DNA from: Nostoc sp. RI_552
Lineage (GTDB): Bacteria > Cyanobacteriota > Cyanobacteriia > Cyanobacteriales > Nostocaceae
DNA length: 52,781 nt
Assembly (NCBI GenBank): GCA_016124525.1
Contig: WGNO01000048.1
Coordinates: forward strand, 1 to 52,781
Direction: 5' to 3'
Part shown: positions 17,022 through 26,796 of the stretch, piece after piece
Numbering within the stretch: position 1 is the first letter of the stretch
Layout: each line of letters starts with the position of its first letter
Program-made: the position numbers and the translations under genes
Notes under the pieces: generated by a model
Told to the model about the DNA's origin: nothing
The model's input: the letters and a program-made list of their open reading frames with translations, nothing else
The model's database searches: none

Positions 17022-17238
17022 AAAATTTGCACTCCTCTGAAAAGATTCTACAAATGTTTTAAAAAAACATATCTACTAATTCGGCGTTCACTGTCAACAG
17101 GTATCTCTGAACTATGATGAACTTATTGAGTAAGCAATTTCTGAGATGTCCTTAGTTTGACACAGGCATAGTCAGAAATAGGGACGGTTACATTTTTGGT
17201 AACTCAAAAAATTTATTAAAACTTCTGGAGATTCTTTG

Positions 17239-17655
17239 ATGGCATACTGGCTGCTGAAAACTGAACCAGACAAATATTCCTACTTTAATTTAGAACAGGA
17301 TGGCAGAACAGTTTGGGATGGAGTCAACAATGCTCTAGCGCTCAAACATATAAGAAATATGCTGGTTGGCGACCTAGTGTTGATTTATCACACAGGCAAA
17401 GAACGACAAATCGTAGGCATAGCAGAGGTTATCAGTCAACCTTATGCCGATCCAAAATTAAGCGATTCCAAACGCATAGTTGTAGATATTAGAGCAGTCA
17501 AAAGGGTTTCTGTACCTCTCTCACTCACAGCAATTAAGCAGAATGGAGAATTCACAGATTTTGATTTATTGCGGCTTCCCAGGCTTTCTGTCGTGCCAGT
17601 ATCAGAATTTTACTGGCAAATTATGATTTCATTGACTGACAGTAAAAATAATTGA
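17239..17655 (+). CDS. EVE domain-containing protein
   Basis: 138 residues, one EVE (PUA-like) domain: MAYWLLKTEPDKYSY, TVWDGVNNALALKHIRNM, GDLVLIYHTGKERQIVGIAE and LLRLPRLSVVPVSEFYW. EVE domains bind modified bases in DNA or RNA. Stand-alone EVE proteins are conserved in proteobacteria and cyanobacteria, and their ligand is mostly untested. The ATG at 17239 is preceded by CTGGAG; a TTG codon one position upstream is less likely. The antiporter gene follows at once. Confidence 0.9.
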   Translation: MAYWLLKTEPDKYSYFNLEQDGRTVWDGVNNALALKHIRNMLVGDLVLIYHTGKERQIVGIAEVISQPYADPKLSDSKRIVVDIRAVKRVSVPLSLTAIKQNGEFTDFDLLRLPRLSVVPVSEFYWQIMISLTDSKNN

Positions 17656-17705
17656 ATGGATGTATTGAAGTAGTAAAACTAAAGAGAAGGACTTTTAAGC
17701 AACAC

Positions 17706-18876
17706 ATGCAGTTTTTAGATGCAATCAACGTCTATTTTCCTCTGCTAGCTAGTACTACAGAAACAGCAGATAGTTCAATGGTATTAAGCGCAGTGCTACT
17801 AAGCTTAGTGATAATTTATCTAGCTAGTAAAGCTGGTGGGGAGTTATCTAACCGAGTAAGTTTACCGCCCGTTTTAGGTGAACTATTAGGAGGTGTGGTT
17901 GTGGGCATCTGTGCTTTGCATTTGTTGGTTTTTCCAGAAGGTAGCGCAGACGGTTCTCATTCTTTAATCATGACCTTTTTGCAAATCACTGCGGGTTTAA
18001 CTCCTGAAGCTACCCCAGCAGTATTTGAAGCACAATCAGAGGTCATTTCTGTGTTAGCAAAACTGGGTGTAATCATTCTGCTATTTGAAATTGGCTTGGA
18101 ATTGAACTTAAAAAATTTGCTCTCAGTTGGATCCCAAGCCGCCATAGTGGCAGTAGTGGGAGCAATAGTACCTTTTACTGCCGGTACTGTGGGACTAATA
18201 ACTATATTTGGTATTAGTACTATGCGAGCAGTTTTTGCTGGAGCAGCTTTGACAGCTACTAGTATTGGCATTACATCCAAAGTGCTGTCAGAACTAGGAA
18301 AACTCACTTCCAAAGAAGGGCAGATTATTCTGGGTGCTGCTGTGATGGACGATGTATTGGGAATCATTTATCTTAGTGCCAATTTTCTTTGTGACTGTTG
18401 GCGCAAAAACAAAGTTAGGAGTGTTGAAACCAGCCATCCCCGGCAATGGAGAAGGTTTAATTATGGACATTTTCCTGATAGCAGTGACCATTATCGGTAA
18501 AGTAATTACAGGTTTCAGTGTTTTTGGTGAACCCCAAATAAACCCTTTAGCAATTGGTGTCGGGATGATTCCTCGCGGTGAAGTCGGTTTGGTTTTTGCT
18601 GGTGTTGGTGCTGGTAGCCGTGTTCTCTCTAAATCACTAGGGGCAGCAATAATCATGGTGGTTATCCTGACAACCTTTTTAGCTCCGCCTCTTTTACAGT
18701 TCGTATTTCCAGAATCAGACAAGTTGATAGCACAGGCAGACAAACTGATTTTAGAGCAAGCCAGTGGGACACCATTGATCGTCGAAAAACCTGAATCGAT
18801 AGTGTCTACGTCAATGATGGTAAAAGTCGCCAAGACAGCCTTGATTATGGGGATAATTCGAAGAGAAACTGATTGA
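17706..18876 (+). pseudogene. CPA2-type cation/proton antiporter, internally deleted and frameshifted
   Basis: Two frames make one antiporter. The first (17706 on, MQFLDAINVYFPLLASTTET) holds the N-terminal helices with LPPVLGELLGGVVVGIC, LFEIGLELNLKNLLSVGSQA and GAALTATSIGITSKVLSELG, and ends sensibly at AAVMDDVLGII (about 18362). From 18370 the next frame continues with ILVPIFFVTVGAKTKLGVLK, GVGMIPRGEVGLVFAGVGAG and ILTTFLAPPLL. The helices that normally lie between these points, about 100 residues, are missing and the joint is out of frame. The protein cannot fold as a transporter, so this is a pseudogene. Starts at 17652 and 17706 are both possible. Confidence 0.9.
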
Positions 18877-19408
18877 ATGGAAGTAATGGCGACTAGACAC
18901 CGGAAAAAAAGCAGAATTATCCTCAATCTCCAATTCCCAACCCCCAGTCTCAGGAAACATAGTGCATAAATCTCCGTCCTTGGAGACTGTAAAATTGAGT
19001 TTTTGCCTCACTATTATTAGCATTCAAAATGTTATATTTTTCTGGTCTTAACTTGTTTTATAGTGTTAAATTAGATACTTTAAATAAACTAGACATCAGT
19101 GAGCGTAACTTTGATGACATCAATGAAAAGTAGTTGAAATTTTTTCCTCAAAAGTATTAATTGCCAGCCATGATACAACTCAGTCCCTCTTGTTGCATCT
19201 GAAATACTTTACAGGCGTGAATATTATATCCTGATAGGATCGCAAAGTTAGAGGGAATACTAGTAACTTAAGCCATTAATTGTGTCTTTATAGCAGCACA
19301 AAAGTCACAGAACTATGAAAGTGCAAAATTAGGTTGTAACAGTGTGACGATTAGCCAATATGTTGAGATATTGATGGCTCCCATGAACGCAAATCAGGAG
19401 AAAGAATT
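18877..19408. other. Intergenic stretch before amiC
   Basis: About 530 bases with no recognisable gene. It includes a small CTCC/GGAG hairpin at about 18972-18987 and GGAG (19397-19400) as ribosome-binding site for the amiC GTG start. By comparison with my memory of Nostoc PCC 7120, a second amidase gene might be expected here; no trace is seen. Confidence 0.4.
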
Positions 19409-21319
19409 GTGAAATTACACTGGTTACTACCCAGTACCCTAGGAACTATTGTCTTACTATCGTCGCCTGCTGTAGCAGCAAAACTCGAATCTTGGCGTTT
19501 TGATGCCAATCAAAATCGTCTGGAAATAGACACTAACGGTGCTGTTCAACCCGAAGCACAACTGATATTCAACCCTACCCGTCTGGTTATTGATTTACCC
19601 AACACTACGTTTGGACGGAAACAGTTCACACAGCCGATAGGTGGTGCTGTTCGTGCCGTCCGCGTGGCGCAGTTTGATCCCCAAACAACGCGCATAGTTG
19701 TTGAACTCAGTCCTGGCTATACCCTAAACCCCCAGCAGGTGCAATTTGAAAACGTTAGTGCTAGGCGCTGGAGGGTACAATTACCAAGGCCCACACTAGA
19801 TACCTCGGCTGACCGTAGCCAGGGCAGCCAACCAGAACCTTCTAGAAATATCTACAATGTAGTAACTGTTGAATCGGATGATGATACCAAACCTGATTTC
19901 TCTAATAGTATAGTTGCCAGTTTGACCCCAGGCGGAACCCAACTTAAGAGATTACTAGTAACAGGAGATGGTTTTTTTATCCGTACTAACGGCGGCAATC
20001 CTGAAGTTAAAATTAATCGCAGCCGCGATCGCAGTACCATCTTTATGGATATAGCTGACGCGAGTTTGTCCACCAGTCTGACGCAGCAAAATAATGAAAT
20101 TAACAGACATGGTGTTAGTCGCATCGAATTCACAACCTTAAACACCCAACCACCTACCGTTCGCCTGACCTTGCGTGTCAACAAGGACAGCCCAGACTGG
20201 CAAGTAACTAGTAGTAGCGGGGGCGGTTTGGTGGTTTTACCCACTAGTTTTGTTAGGTCACCGGCAAAGGTTAATTCCAACAACTCCCAAAACAATCAGC
20301 CTGCACCCCTGGGCACTTCTAGCAGACCAATTGCCAATAATTCCCCAGCAATAATTGAGTCTGTGGAATTGGCTAACAATGATACGCAGTTACTAATTAG
20401 AAGCGATAACAAAGTAAATGCTACTAGTGGATGGGATAGATCTTCTGGTTTATTCCGAATAACTATTGCCAATGCTAAATTAGCTACCAACGTTAGAGGT
20501 CCGGATTTTAGTGCCAATAGTCCTATTCTCCGGGTACGCTTGCAACCTGAAAACAACACGGTGGTTGTATTGGTGCAACCAGCATCGGGAGTACAAATTG
20601 GACAATTAAACCAAGTCAGCAACCAGATTTTGGCTCTAGAATTAAAGGGATCTCGTCAGGTTAGGGTTTTACCTCCAGTTACCCTACCACCCCTACCACC
20701 CCCAACCCAAGGGCAACTACCAAGTCCAACTGCCCCTCCCCAACCCAGACCCCAGTCTGCGCCACTTCCAATACCCGCAACCAGAGCAGTGGTGATGATT
20801 GACCCTGGGCACGGTGGTCAAGACCCAGGGGCAATTGGTATTGGCGGAATCCGCGAGAAGGATGTAATTTTGCCAATTAGCAAAAGGATAGCGGAGATTT
20901 TGCAGCAAAATGGTGTACAAGCATTATTAACGCGTGATTCTGACTATTTTGTTAGTCTTCCAGGACGAGTGAGCTTGGCGCAACGAGCTAGGGCTGATTT
21001 ATTTGTCAGCATTCATGCTAATGCCATCAGTTTAAGTCGTCCGGATGTGAATGGTTTGGAAACATATTATTACGACAGTGGTCAGAGTCTAGCTCGCTCG
21101 ATTCATAGCAGCGTTCTTCAAAATATTAATGTCAGGGATAGAAACGTGCGGCGAGCTAGATTTTACGTTCTCAGAAAAAGCGCCATACCCTCTGTTTTAG
21201 TTGAAGTGGGTTTTGTCACAGGTCGGGAAGATGCTGCTAAACTGAGAACCACGGCTTACCAAAATCAAATGGCTGATGCCATCGCTCGTGGTATTCTCCA
21301 GTATCTACAACGAAGATAA
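19409..21319 (+). CDS. amiC: N-acetylmuramoyl-L-alanine amidase with AMIN domains
   Basis: Cleaves the amide between N-acetylmuramic acid and the stem peptide in the periplasm. 636 residues: signal peptide (1-24, ending PAVAA), AMIN domain (about 27-130; LESWRFDANQNRLEIDTNG), a second AMIN-like region (about 305-425), a proline-rich linker (about 430-452), then Amidase_3 (from about 458). The catalytic domain has VMIDPGHGGQDPGAIG (zinc His), SIHANAISLSR (zinc His) and VLVEVGFVTG (catalytic Glu). In heterocyst formers AmiC amidases drill the septal nanopores used for cell-cell exchange. The start is GTG at 19409 with GGAG upstream. murI follows on the same strand. Confidence 0.95.
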   Translation: MKLHWLLPSTLGTIVLLSSPAVAAKLESWRFDANQNRLEIDTNGAVQPEAQLIFNPTRLVIDLPNTTFGRKQFTQPIGGAVRAVRVAQFDPQTTRIVVELSPGYTLNPQQVQFENVSARRWRVQLPRPTLDTSADRSQGSQPEPSRNIYNVVTVESDDDTKPDFSNSIVASLTPGGTQLKRLLVTGDGFFIRTNGGNPEVKINRSRDRSTIFMDIADASLSTSLTQQNNEINRHGVSRIEFTTLNTQPPTVRLTLRVNKDSPDWQVTSSSGGGLVVLPTSFVRSPAKVNSNNSQNNQPAPLGTSSRPIANNSPAIIESVELANNDTQLLIRSDNKVNATSGWDRSSGLFRITIANAKLATNVRGPDFSANSPILRVRLQPENNTVVVLVQPASGVQIGQLNQVSNQILALELKGSRQVRVLPPVTLPPLPPPTQGQLPSPTAPPQPRPQSAPLPIPATRAVVMIDPGHGGQDPGAIGIGGIREKDVILPISKRIAEILQQNGVQALLTRDSDYFVSLPGRVSLAQRARADLFVSIHANAISLSRPDVNGLETYYYDSGQSLARSIHSSVLQNINVRDRNVRRARFYVLRKSAIPSVLVEVGFVTGREDAAKLRTTAYQNQMADAIARGILQYLQRR

Positions 21320-21525
21320 TTAAACCAATATACTGCCTACTTGAATTTTATTAACTGGGAGTAACTGGGTTTGGGGAATTGTGATTCGCTCCTGTTTGGT
21401 GTTATCTGCTCCTAGATAACAATTTTTTTAACTCTTGAGGGGATGAGAAAACTAAAACAATGTGATGAGTTCATAAGCCATTAGATCTGTAGCTTCAATA
21501 CCAGCGAACAATTTTTTGGGAAAAA

Positions 21526-21560
21526 AAATTCTGATCTGTGAAAGCCGCAGATCAGAATTT
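21526..21560. terminator. Strong bidirectional hairpin after amiC
   Basis: AAATTCTGATCTG (21526-21538) pairs perfectly with CAGATCAGAATTT (21548-21560) around a 9-base loop. There is an A-run before and a T-rich tract after the stem. It separates amiC from murI. Confidence 0.8.
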
Positions 21561-21678
21561 TATTGTCACTAGCAAAGTGCAGGCAGTTATACTGTTTGCA
21601 AAATATTGGTACTATTAGTCACGAATTTTCTGCTACATTTTGTAATTTATATCCAAAAACCTAAATCAATATCTACCT

Positions 21679-22542
21679 GTGTATTCATCCTCTATCTTTG
21701 ACAGCAATCTTGAGAATTGTTTTGATAAAGAGCCACAACGCGCTCCCATCGGTGTTTTTGACAGTGGTGTTGGTGGGCTGACAGTCCTGGGACAACTTTA
21801 TCGCCATCTACCCAATGAATCTATTATTTACTTTGGAGATACTGCTCGGTTGCCCTATGGCATTCGTTCACAGGCAGAAATTTTACAGTACGTGCGTGAA
21901 ATTCTTAACTGGATGCAACAGCAACGTGTAAAGTTGGTGATTATGGCTTGTAATACTAGTTCTGCCCTAGCACTAGAAATAGTTCGCAAGGAATTTAGTT
22001 TGCCTATTCTCGGAGTCATCCTACCGGGAGCTAAAGCAGCCGTGGAGCAAGGAAAGCGTGTTGGTGTAATTGCTACACCAGCCACCGCTAAAAGTAATGC
22101 CTATCGCCATGCTATTCTGGAAATTGATCCGAATGTGCAAGTCTGGCAAGTCAGTTGTCCTGAGTTCGTGCCACTCATTGAGCAAAATCGCATTCATGAA
22201 CCATACACTCATGAAGTAGCACGTTCGTATTTAGAGCCGTTGATACAGCAGGAAATTGATACCTTGGTTTACGGCTGTACTCATTATCCCCACCTTGCAC
22301 CAGTACTGCGATCGCTTCTCCCCTCTCAAGTCATATTAATTGATCCAGCTGTACACGTTGTAGCAGCTTGTACTCGAGAGTTAGACCTTCTCGGCTTAAG
22401 GAGTACATACCCGCCAGTTCCAACTCGCTTTGCTGTCAGCGGTTGTCCACAACAGTTTGCTAAATCCAGTGTGCAATGGCTGGGCCACACTCCAACAGTC
22501 GAGTTTGTGGATTTAACTGATACTTCACTTTCTCAAGTTTAA
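21679..22542 (+). CDS. murI: Glutamate racemase
   Basis: Converts L-glutamate to D-glutamate for peptidoglycan precursors; cytoplasmic. 287 residues: PIGVFDSGVGGLTVLGQLYR (Asp of the first half site), IIYFGDTARLPYG, VIMACNTSSALAL (catalytic Cys 1) and TLVYGCTHYPHLAPVL (catalytic Cys 2). The start is GTG at 21679, giving a 22-residue lead before the domain; there is no strong ribosome-binding site, and the first ATG inside the domain would truncate it. The hairpin upstream suggests a separate promoter from amiC. Confidence 0.95.
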   Translation: MYSSSIFDSNLENCFDKEPQRAPIGVFDSGVGGLTVLGQLYRHLPNESIIYFGDTARLPYGIRSQAEILQYVREILNWMQQQRVKLVIMACNTSSALALEIVRKEFSLPILGVILPGAKAAVEQGKRVGVIATPATAKSNAYRHAILEIDPNVQVWQVSCPEFVPLIEQNRIHEPYTHEVARSYLEPLIQQEIDTLVYGCTHYPHLAPVLRSLLPSQVILIDPAVHVVAACTRELDLLGLRSTYPPVPTRFAVSGCPQQFAKSSVQWLGHTPTVEFVDLTDTSLSQV

Positions 22543-22574
22543 TTAATTTTTATTGTCTACGTAACACTACTAGC

Positions 22575-22754
22575 CTATTGACTATTGACTACCTCAGTTA
22601 CATGAGGAGTTACTGACACATCTTGCTGGTGTTTTCCTGGGTTATTCGGAGGTAAACTTCTAGGAGGATAGTTTTTGCCGGTTTTCTTGGCCAGCGCTAA
22701 TAGTAAGTAAACTGTAAACAAATATCCAGCAGCTAAAATAAAAGTCAACATAGG
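22575..22754 (-). CDS. Small single-helix membrane protein
   Basis: About 59 residues from the ATG at 22754 (MPMLTFILAAGYLFTVYLLL): one N-terminal membrane helix followed by a polar, proline-rich tail (KKTGKNYPPRSLPPNNPGKH). An upstream ATG at 22835 would add a basic leader. The gene is convergent with murI. I do not recognise a named family; a thylakoid or plasma membrane location is likely from the helix alone. Confidence 0.5.
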   Translation of the reverse strand, partial: PMLTFILAAGYLFTVYLLLALAKKTGKNYPPRSLPPNNPGKHQQDVSVTPHVTEVVNSQ

Positions 22755-22835
22755 CATCTCCCCGTAAATCATCTTTCTACCAACACCCTTGTCAATGGAA
22801 TATGTAATTTTTTTAATTAGAAGAAATTTAACCAA

Positions 22836-23842
22836 CCAAGTGTGTACCTGGTGGCTTCAGTCAGCTATAATAAAGCTCGCCGTAAATTTGTAATTATCTA
22901 CGGTTAGATAAATAATTCTTTGACAGAGCAATGCACAGACCACACACACCACAACAGCTAAACTGCTTTACAGCAACTTCACTGCGCTCCTCAGCAGTCT
23001 ACCTAGTCTGCATTATTTATGTACATACTTACATGACGAAAGCGAACTTAGCGTTCAACAGAAGCTAAAAAATTGCGGCCGACAACCATGAGGGTACGGC
23101 AAAGCTCTACGTCACAAGGCCTAATTGCTGGACAAAGAATCAGGAAATAACTTTCTTTACTCTTAGTTTACAGCGACGACTTATTTCAGAACTTCAAACG
23201 CGAACCGGTAAAACTCCTCAGAAGCAGCTTACCTTCGGAAAATCAGTTCTTAAATATTTTAAATCCTTACATTTTAGCGTAACACAATGATCCTGAGTTT
23301 TGAACCAAGTTAGGGGTGAAATTTAAAAATTTTCAATGCTTGAATACAATGATCAGACAACCTAGCCATTCCTTGGGGATCTATTGTATGTTTTATTACC
23401 TTTATTGAGGAAAATGATGTAAAGTTTTGTATTTTATGTCACCTATGTTAGGCATTAACAAAAATTAATTATTGAGAAAAAGAAGTGGTATTTTTGTACT
23501 ATGCTTTTTAAGCAAAACACAAAATGTGATTCTTACTAAAAAATATACAGAAAATATTTAAGTGAGTTTTATTTCTTGAGCGTTGCAGGACTGAGGCAGG
23601 AAATATCAAAAAAATATTGGTCTGATCAACAGAATATTTTTCTAAGGAGGAACCACATCTGTAGACAGTGCCCATAAGGGTTCTATGGAACTTGTCATTC
23701 TCGCCAGTGTCAAATGTTGGTGAAGAACAAACAGCAAATACGTGGGTATTCTCTAATCAAAACTTTGCGCTGGCACAGGGTTATCTTAAAATGAGTATAG
23801 GATATGTAAACTTTCGTAACCTAAGCCAGAGTCCGCCCATCC
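22836..23842. other. Kilobase intergenic region upstream of sds
   Basis: No assignable gene. TATAAT at 22867-22872 on the plus strand could be a -10 element. The 22931-23068 stretch is open on the plus strand (45 codons from ATG) and 23060-23170 is open on the minus strand, but neither product is recognisable. A strong AAGGAGG at 23643-23649 has no start codon at a useful distance. The rest (23280-23640) is A/T-rich. The local composition around 22900-23260 is less A/T-rich than ordinary spacer, so a structured RNA or a decayed gene is possible. Confidence 0.4.
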
Positions 23843-24814
23843 ATGACCTCAGCCACCTCCCTGTTTACCCCTGTGGAAGCAGACCTGCGACTGCTAGCAG
23901 ATAACCTCAAGCAGCTAGTTGGAAATCGCCACCCCATTCTGTTTATGGCAGCCGAACATCTATTCGGAGCTGGGGGAAAGCGTATCAGACCAGCAATTGT
24001 TCTGCTGATATCGCGGGCCACAATGTTAGAAAAAGACATAACGCTGCGTCACCGCCGCCTAGCAGAAATCACGGAAATGATACACACGGCAAGCCTAGTG
24101 CATGACGATGTAGTAGATGAATCACAAATGCGACGTGGTGTACCTACCGTTCACAGTCTGTTCGGTAATCGCATTGCTGTACTGGCAGGAGATTTTCTTT
24201 TCGCCCAATCGTCCTGGTATTTAGCAAACTTAAACAATTTGGAGGTGGTGAAACTACTCTCAGAAGTGATTATGGATCTGGCTACCGGGGAAATCCAGCA
24301 AGGAATAAATTGTTTTGATAATGGTATCACCATAGAGACTTACCTCAAAAAGAGCTATTACAAAACAGCCTCGTTAATTGCCAACAGTTCTAAAGCGGCT
24401 GGGTTACTTAGTGACGTTTCTCAGGAAACTGCGGAACATCTATACAACTACGGACGCCACCTAGGTCTAGCATTTCAGATTGTTGATGACATTTTAGATT
24501 TCACCAGCACAACAGATACTTTGGGAAAACCAGCGGGATCTGATCTCAAAAGTGGTAATCTTACTGCACCGGTTTTATTTGCCTTAGAGGAAAAACCAGA
24601 CCTGGAAGCCCTGATTGAACGGAAGTTTGACCAGGAAGGTGATCTAGAGCAAGCACTAAGGCTAATTGAAGACAGTCACGGTATACAGCAAGCGCGGGAA
24701 TTAGCGGCTTACCATGCCAAGTTAGCAGTTGACCATCTGGAAGTTCTTGCAACCTCAGAATCCCGCGAGGCGCTAATTAAAATCGCTGACTACGTACTTA
24801 GTCGGCTTTATTAA
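23843..24814 (+). CDS. sds: Solanesyl (all-trans polyprenyl) diphosphate synthase
   Basis: Condenses isopentenyl diphosphate units to the long all-trans chain used for plastoquinone. 323 residues, all-helical prenyltransferase fold: GGKRIRPAIVLL, first aspartate-rich motif LVHDDVVDE (about residues 90-98), GDFLFAQSSW, KTASLIANSSKAAG, and second aspartate-rich motif FQIVDDILDF (about 211-220). The small residues before the first motif fit a long-chain enzyme. The start is the ATG at 23843. It lies between murI and hetZ, an order I remember from Nostoc PCC 7120. Confidence 0.93.
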   Translation: MTSATSLFTPVEADLRLLADNLKQLVGNRHPILFMAAEHLFGAGGKRIRPAIVLLISRATMLEKDITLRHRRLAEITEMIHTASLVHDDVVDESQMRRGVPTVHSLFGNRIAVLAGDFLFAQSSWYLANLNNLEVVKLLSEVIMDLATGEIQQGINCFDNGITIETYLKKSYYKTASLIANSSKAAGLLSDVSQETAEHLYNYGRHLGLAFQIVDDILDFTSTTDTLGKPAGSDLKSGNLTAPVLFALEEKPDLEALIERKFDQEGDLEQALRLIEDSHGIQQARELAAYHAKLAVDHLEVLATSESREALIKIADYVLSRLY

Positions 24815-24901
24815 CAAATTTGAAATTTTTAATTTAAAAATTTTAGTTTTTGCAGTTGAGATTTTTAGATGTATCTAATAAATCCCAACTGCAAAATTTA
24901 T

Positions 24902-25375
24902 TTATGCAATATCTGGAGGTATATGTTTACCCCTTTGCTGTTGTTTTATCTTTTCTTGCAAGAGATTTTGCAATTCTGAACGTTGGATTTCAAGCGTATG
25001 AGTGGTCTGACCCGGCGTTTCCAAAAAAACGACACTATCTACGGGTTCTAATGCCACCAGTTGGAACAAAATGTGGGTAACAGGAACAATTTTAGCTAGC
25101 ATTTGAGGGTCAAGCCCAGCATGTGAAATTAGGGAGACATCCTGTATGGTAGGAAAAGCGTAGATAACACGTTTTTCCCATCCTGGATTTGCACGATTGC
25201 TTAATGTAGTTAAAACCCAACTCTCCTCCGAATTTTGGAGAATATAGTACTGGGGATGGCGCAATTTTTTAGCAACCGTGATCAATACAGGAGCAATTGC
25301 TGAAACAAGATGTGGTGTTATGCCATCGCGGGGTGCATTATTAATCAGCAATTGAATTTGTTTTTTTAAATTCAT
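24902..25375 (-). CDS. Conserved cyanobacterial protein of unknown function
   Basis: 157 residues, soluble: MNLKKQIQLLINNAPRDGIT, VAKKLRHPQYYILQNSEESW, then a beta-rich middle (VVFLETPGQ) and a polar helix ending QQQRGKHIPPDIA. No catalytic motif is evident. It stands between sds and hetZ, convergent with sds and divergent from hetZ, so its promoter shares the 185-base region upstream of hetZ. Confidence 0.6.
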   Translation of the reverse strand: MNLKKQIQLLINNAPRDGITPHLVSAIAPVLITVAKKLRHPQYYILQNSEESWVLTTLSNRANPGWEKRVIYAFPTIQDVSLISHAGLDPQMLAKIVPVTHILFQLVALEPVDSVVFLETPGQTTHTLEIQRSELQNLLQEKIKQQQRGKHIPPDIA

Positions 25376-25527
25376 AATGACTTGTCAAATGACTTGTCAA
25401 CGGCTCGTGGGTAATGGCAAAAGCATCTATTAAATTGTGAACCATAAGAATAGGTACATCCCAATTATTGGACTAGCCTGGGTTTAGCTTATCCGTAAGT
25501 CTAAACAGCCAACCAATACCCGTAGTC

Positions 25528-25541
25528 GTAACAGCTTTTAC
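25528..25541 (+). promoter_or_regulatory. NtcA-like site upstream of hetZ
   Basis: GTAACAGCTTTTAC matches the NtcA palindrome GTA-N8-TAC. It ends 34 bases before the hetZ ATG. A correctly spaced -10 element is not obvious, and the six fixed bases are expected by chance several times in a window this size, so this is only a candidate. Confidence 0.3.
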
Positions 25542-25575
25542 TTGATTATTTTAGGGTCTTTTGAAAACTGAAACT

Positions 25576-26796
25576 ATGAATTCAGCCGCAACCGCAACAA
25601 TTCTAACCACAGCAATTTCCACCCCAACCGTTCAGGGGGAAAATTTTATCGGAGTAGAGGGTACATTTCAACTCCTATATGAGGAGCTCCAACAATCAAG
25701 TAAAGCTTCCCGGCAGAATTGCCATGATGTAGCATCAAGAATTACGAATGAAGTATACCGAATTTGTCAAGAGAGTAAACGTATCCAGGCTTCCGGTGAT
25801 GTGGAAAGCTCGGCGATTTCCCTGGCCAGACATCGGCTGCAACAGTGCCTCAGGTACTATCAGTTGGGTTCGAGTCGGGGTAGGGTTGAGTTACACAGTA
25901 CTCTGAGTGCAATTATTTATCGTTATATGAATCCTCCTCAAAGGCAGTTAAGCTACCAAGGACGGTTGACCATTATTGAAGATTTCCTCCAAGGTTTTTA
26001 TCTAGAAGCTTTAAATGCTTTCCGGAGGGAAAACCAAATGGGTCTAAGTTATCGTCCCCAAACTCTTCTGGAATTGGCAGAATACATGGCATTTACTGAA
26101 CGCTATGGTAAGCGGCGAATTCCTTTACCGGGGCGACAACAGCAGCTAATCATCCTGCGAGCCCAAACCTTTTCCCAACAACAACCCCAGGAAACTAATG
26201 TAGATATAGAACAAGCTGCAGAAGGTAGTTCTAACGACAATGATGGTTCTTGGGAAGAACCGGTAATACAGCAATTGCGTTCAGCAATGGCCATGCAACC
26301 AGAACCAGAACCAGAAGAAGATACTCTACGTTCGGTTGTGATCACAGAACTAATGGATTATCTTGAACAACGGCAACAATCTGATTGTGCTGATTACTTC
26401 TCTCTCCGTCTCCAGGATTTATCAACTCAGGAAATTGAATCAATTTTGGGTTTAACTCCGCGTCAGCGGGACTACTTACAGCAACGCTTTAAATATCATT
26501 TGATTCGCTTTGCCTTGTTACATCGTTGGGAATTAGTTCATGAGTGGTTGGAAGCCTCACTGAACACTAATTTAGGTTTAACTCCCCAGCAATGGCAAGA
26601 CTATACAGGACAATTGGAAGACCAACAGCGCTCCTTACTGGAATTGAAACAACAAGGACAGCCAGATGAAAAAATTGCCAAAATTTTGGGATTGTCCACG
26701 GCTCAACTGCAAAAACGCTGGTTTAAAATTCTGGAACAAGCATGGGAAATTCGTAACTCCCTAGTATCCGGATCAAGTGCATCTACTCATGAATAG
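25576..26796 (+). CDS. hetZ: Heterocyst differentiation regulator HetZ
   Basis: Needed early in heterocyst differentiation downstream of HetR. 406 residues: MNSAATATILTTAIS, CHDVASRITNEVYRICQESK, RGRVELHSTLSAIIYRYMNP, YLEALNAFRRENQMGLSYRP. The C-terminal third contains sigma-like helix-turn-helix segments (ESILGLTPRQRDYLQQRFKY; QPDEKIAKILGLSTAQLQKR). The ATG at 25576 gives the family N-terminus; a TTG at 25561 is less likely. The next gene overlaps its stop by 8 bases. The hetZ-patU linkage and the sds-hetZ neighbourhood support the name over a HetZ-related paralogue. Confidence 0.85.
   Translation: MNSAATATILTTAISTPTVQGENFIGVEGTFQLLYEELQQSSKASRQNCHDVASRITNEVYRICQESKRIQASGDVESSAISLARHRLQQCLRYYQLGSSRGRVELHSTLSAIIYRYMNPPQRQLSYQGRLTIIEDFLQGFYLEALNAFRRENQMGLSYRPQTLLELAEYMAFTERYGKRRIPLPGRQQQLIILRAQTFSQQQPQETNVDIEQAAEGSSNDNDGSWEEPVIQQLRSAMAMQPEPEPEEDTLRSVVITELMDYLEQRQQSDCADYFSLRLQDLSTQEIESILGLTPRQRDYLQQRFKYHLIRFALLHRWELVHEWLEASLNTNLGLTPQQWQDYTGQLEDQQRSLLELKQQGQPDEKIAKILGLSTAQLQKRWFKILEQAWEIRNSLVSGSSASTHE

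Noticed and set aside
22931..23068. 45-codon frame beginning MHRPHTPQQL
   Set aside because: No ribosome-binding site and no recognisable family; recorded only as part of the unexplained block.
22880..23275. tmRNA, RNase P RNA or 6S RNA
   Set aside because: None of the conserved motifs I know (tmRNA ends or tag, RNase P core) could be found on either strand.
23668..23904. 78-codon frame starting with GTG before sds
   Set aside because: It overlaps the sds start, has no family match, and the strong AAGGAGG lies too far upstream of the GTG.
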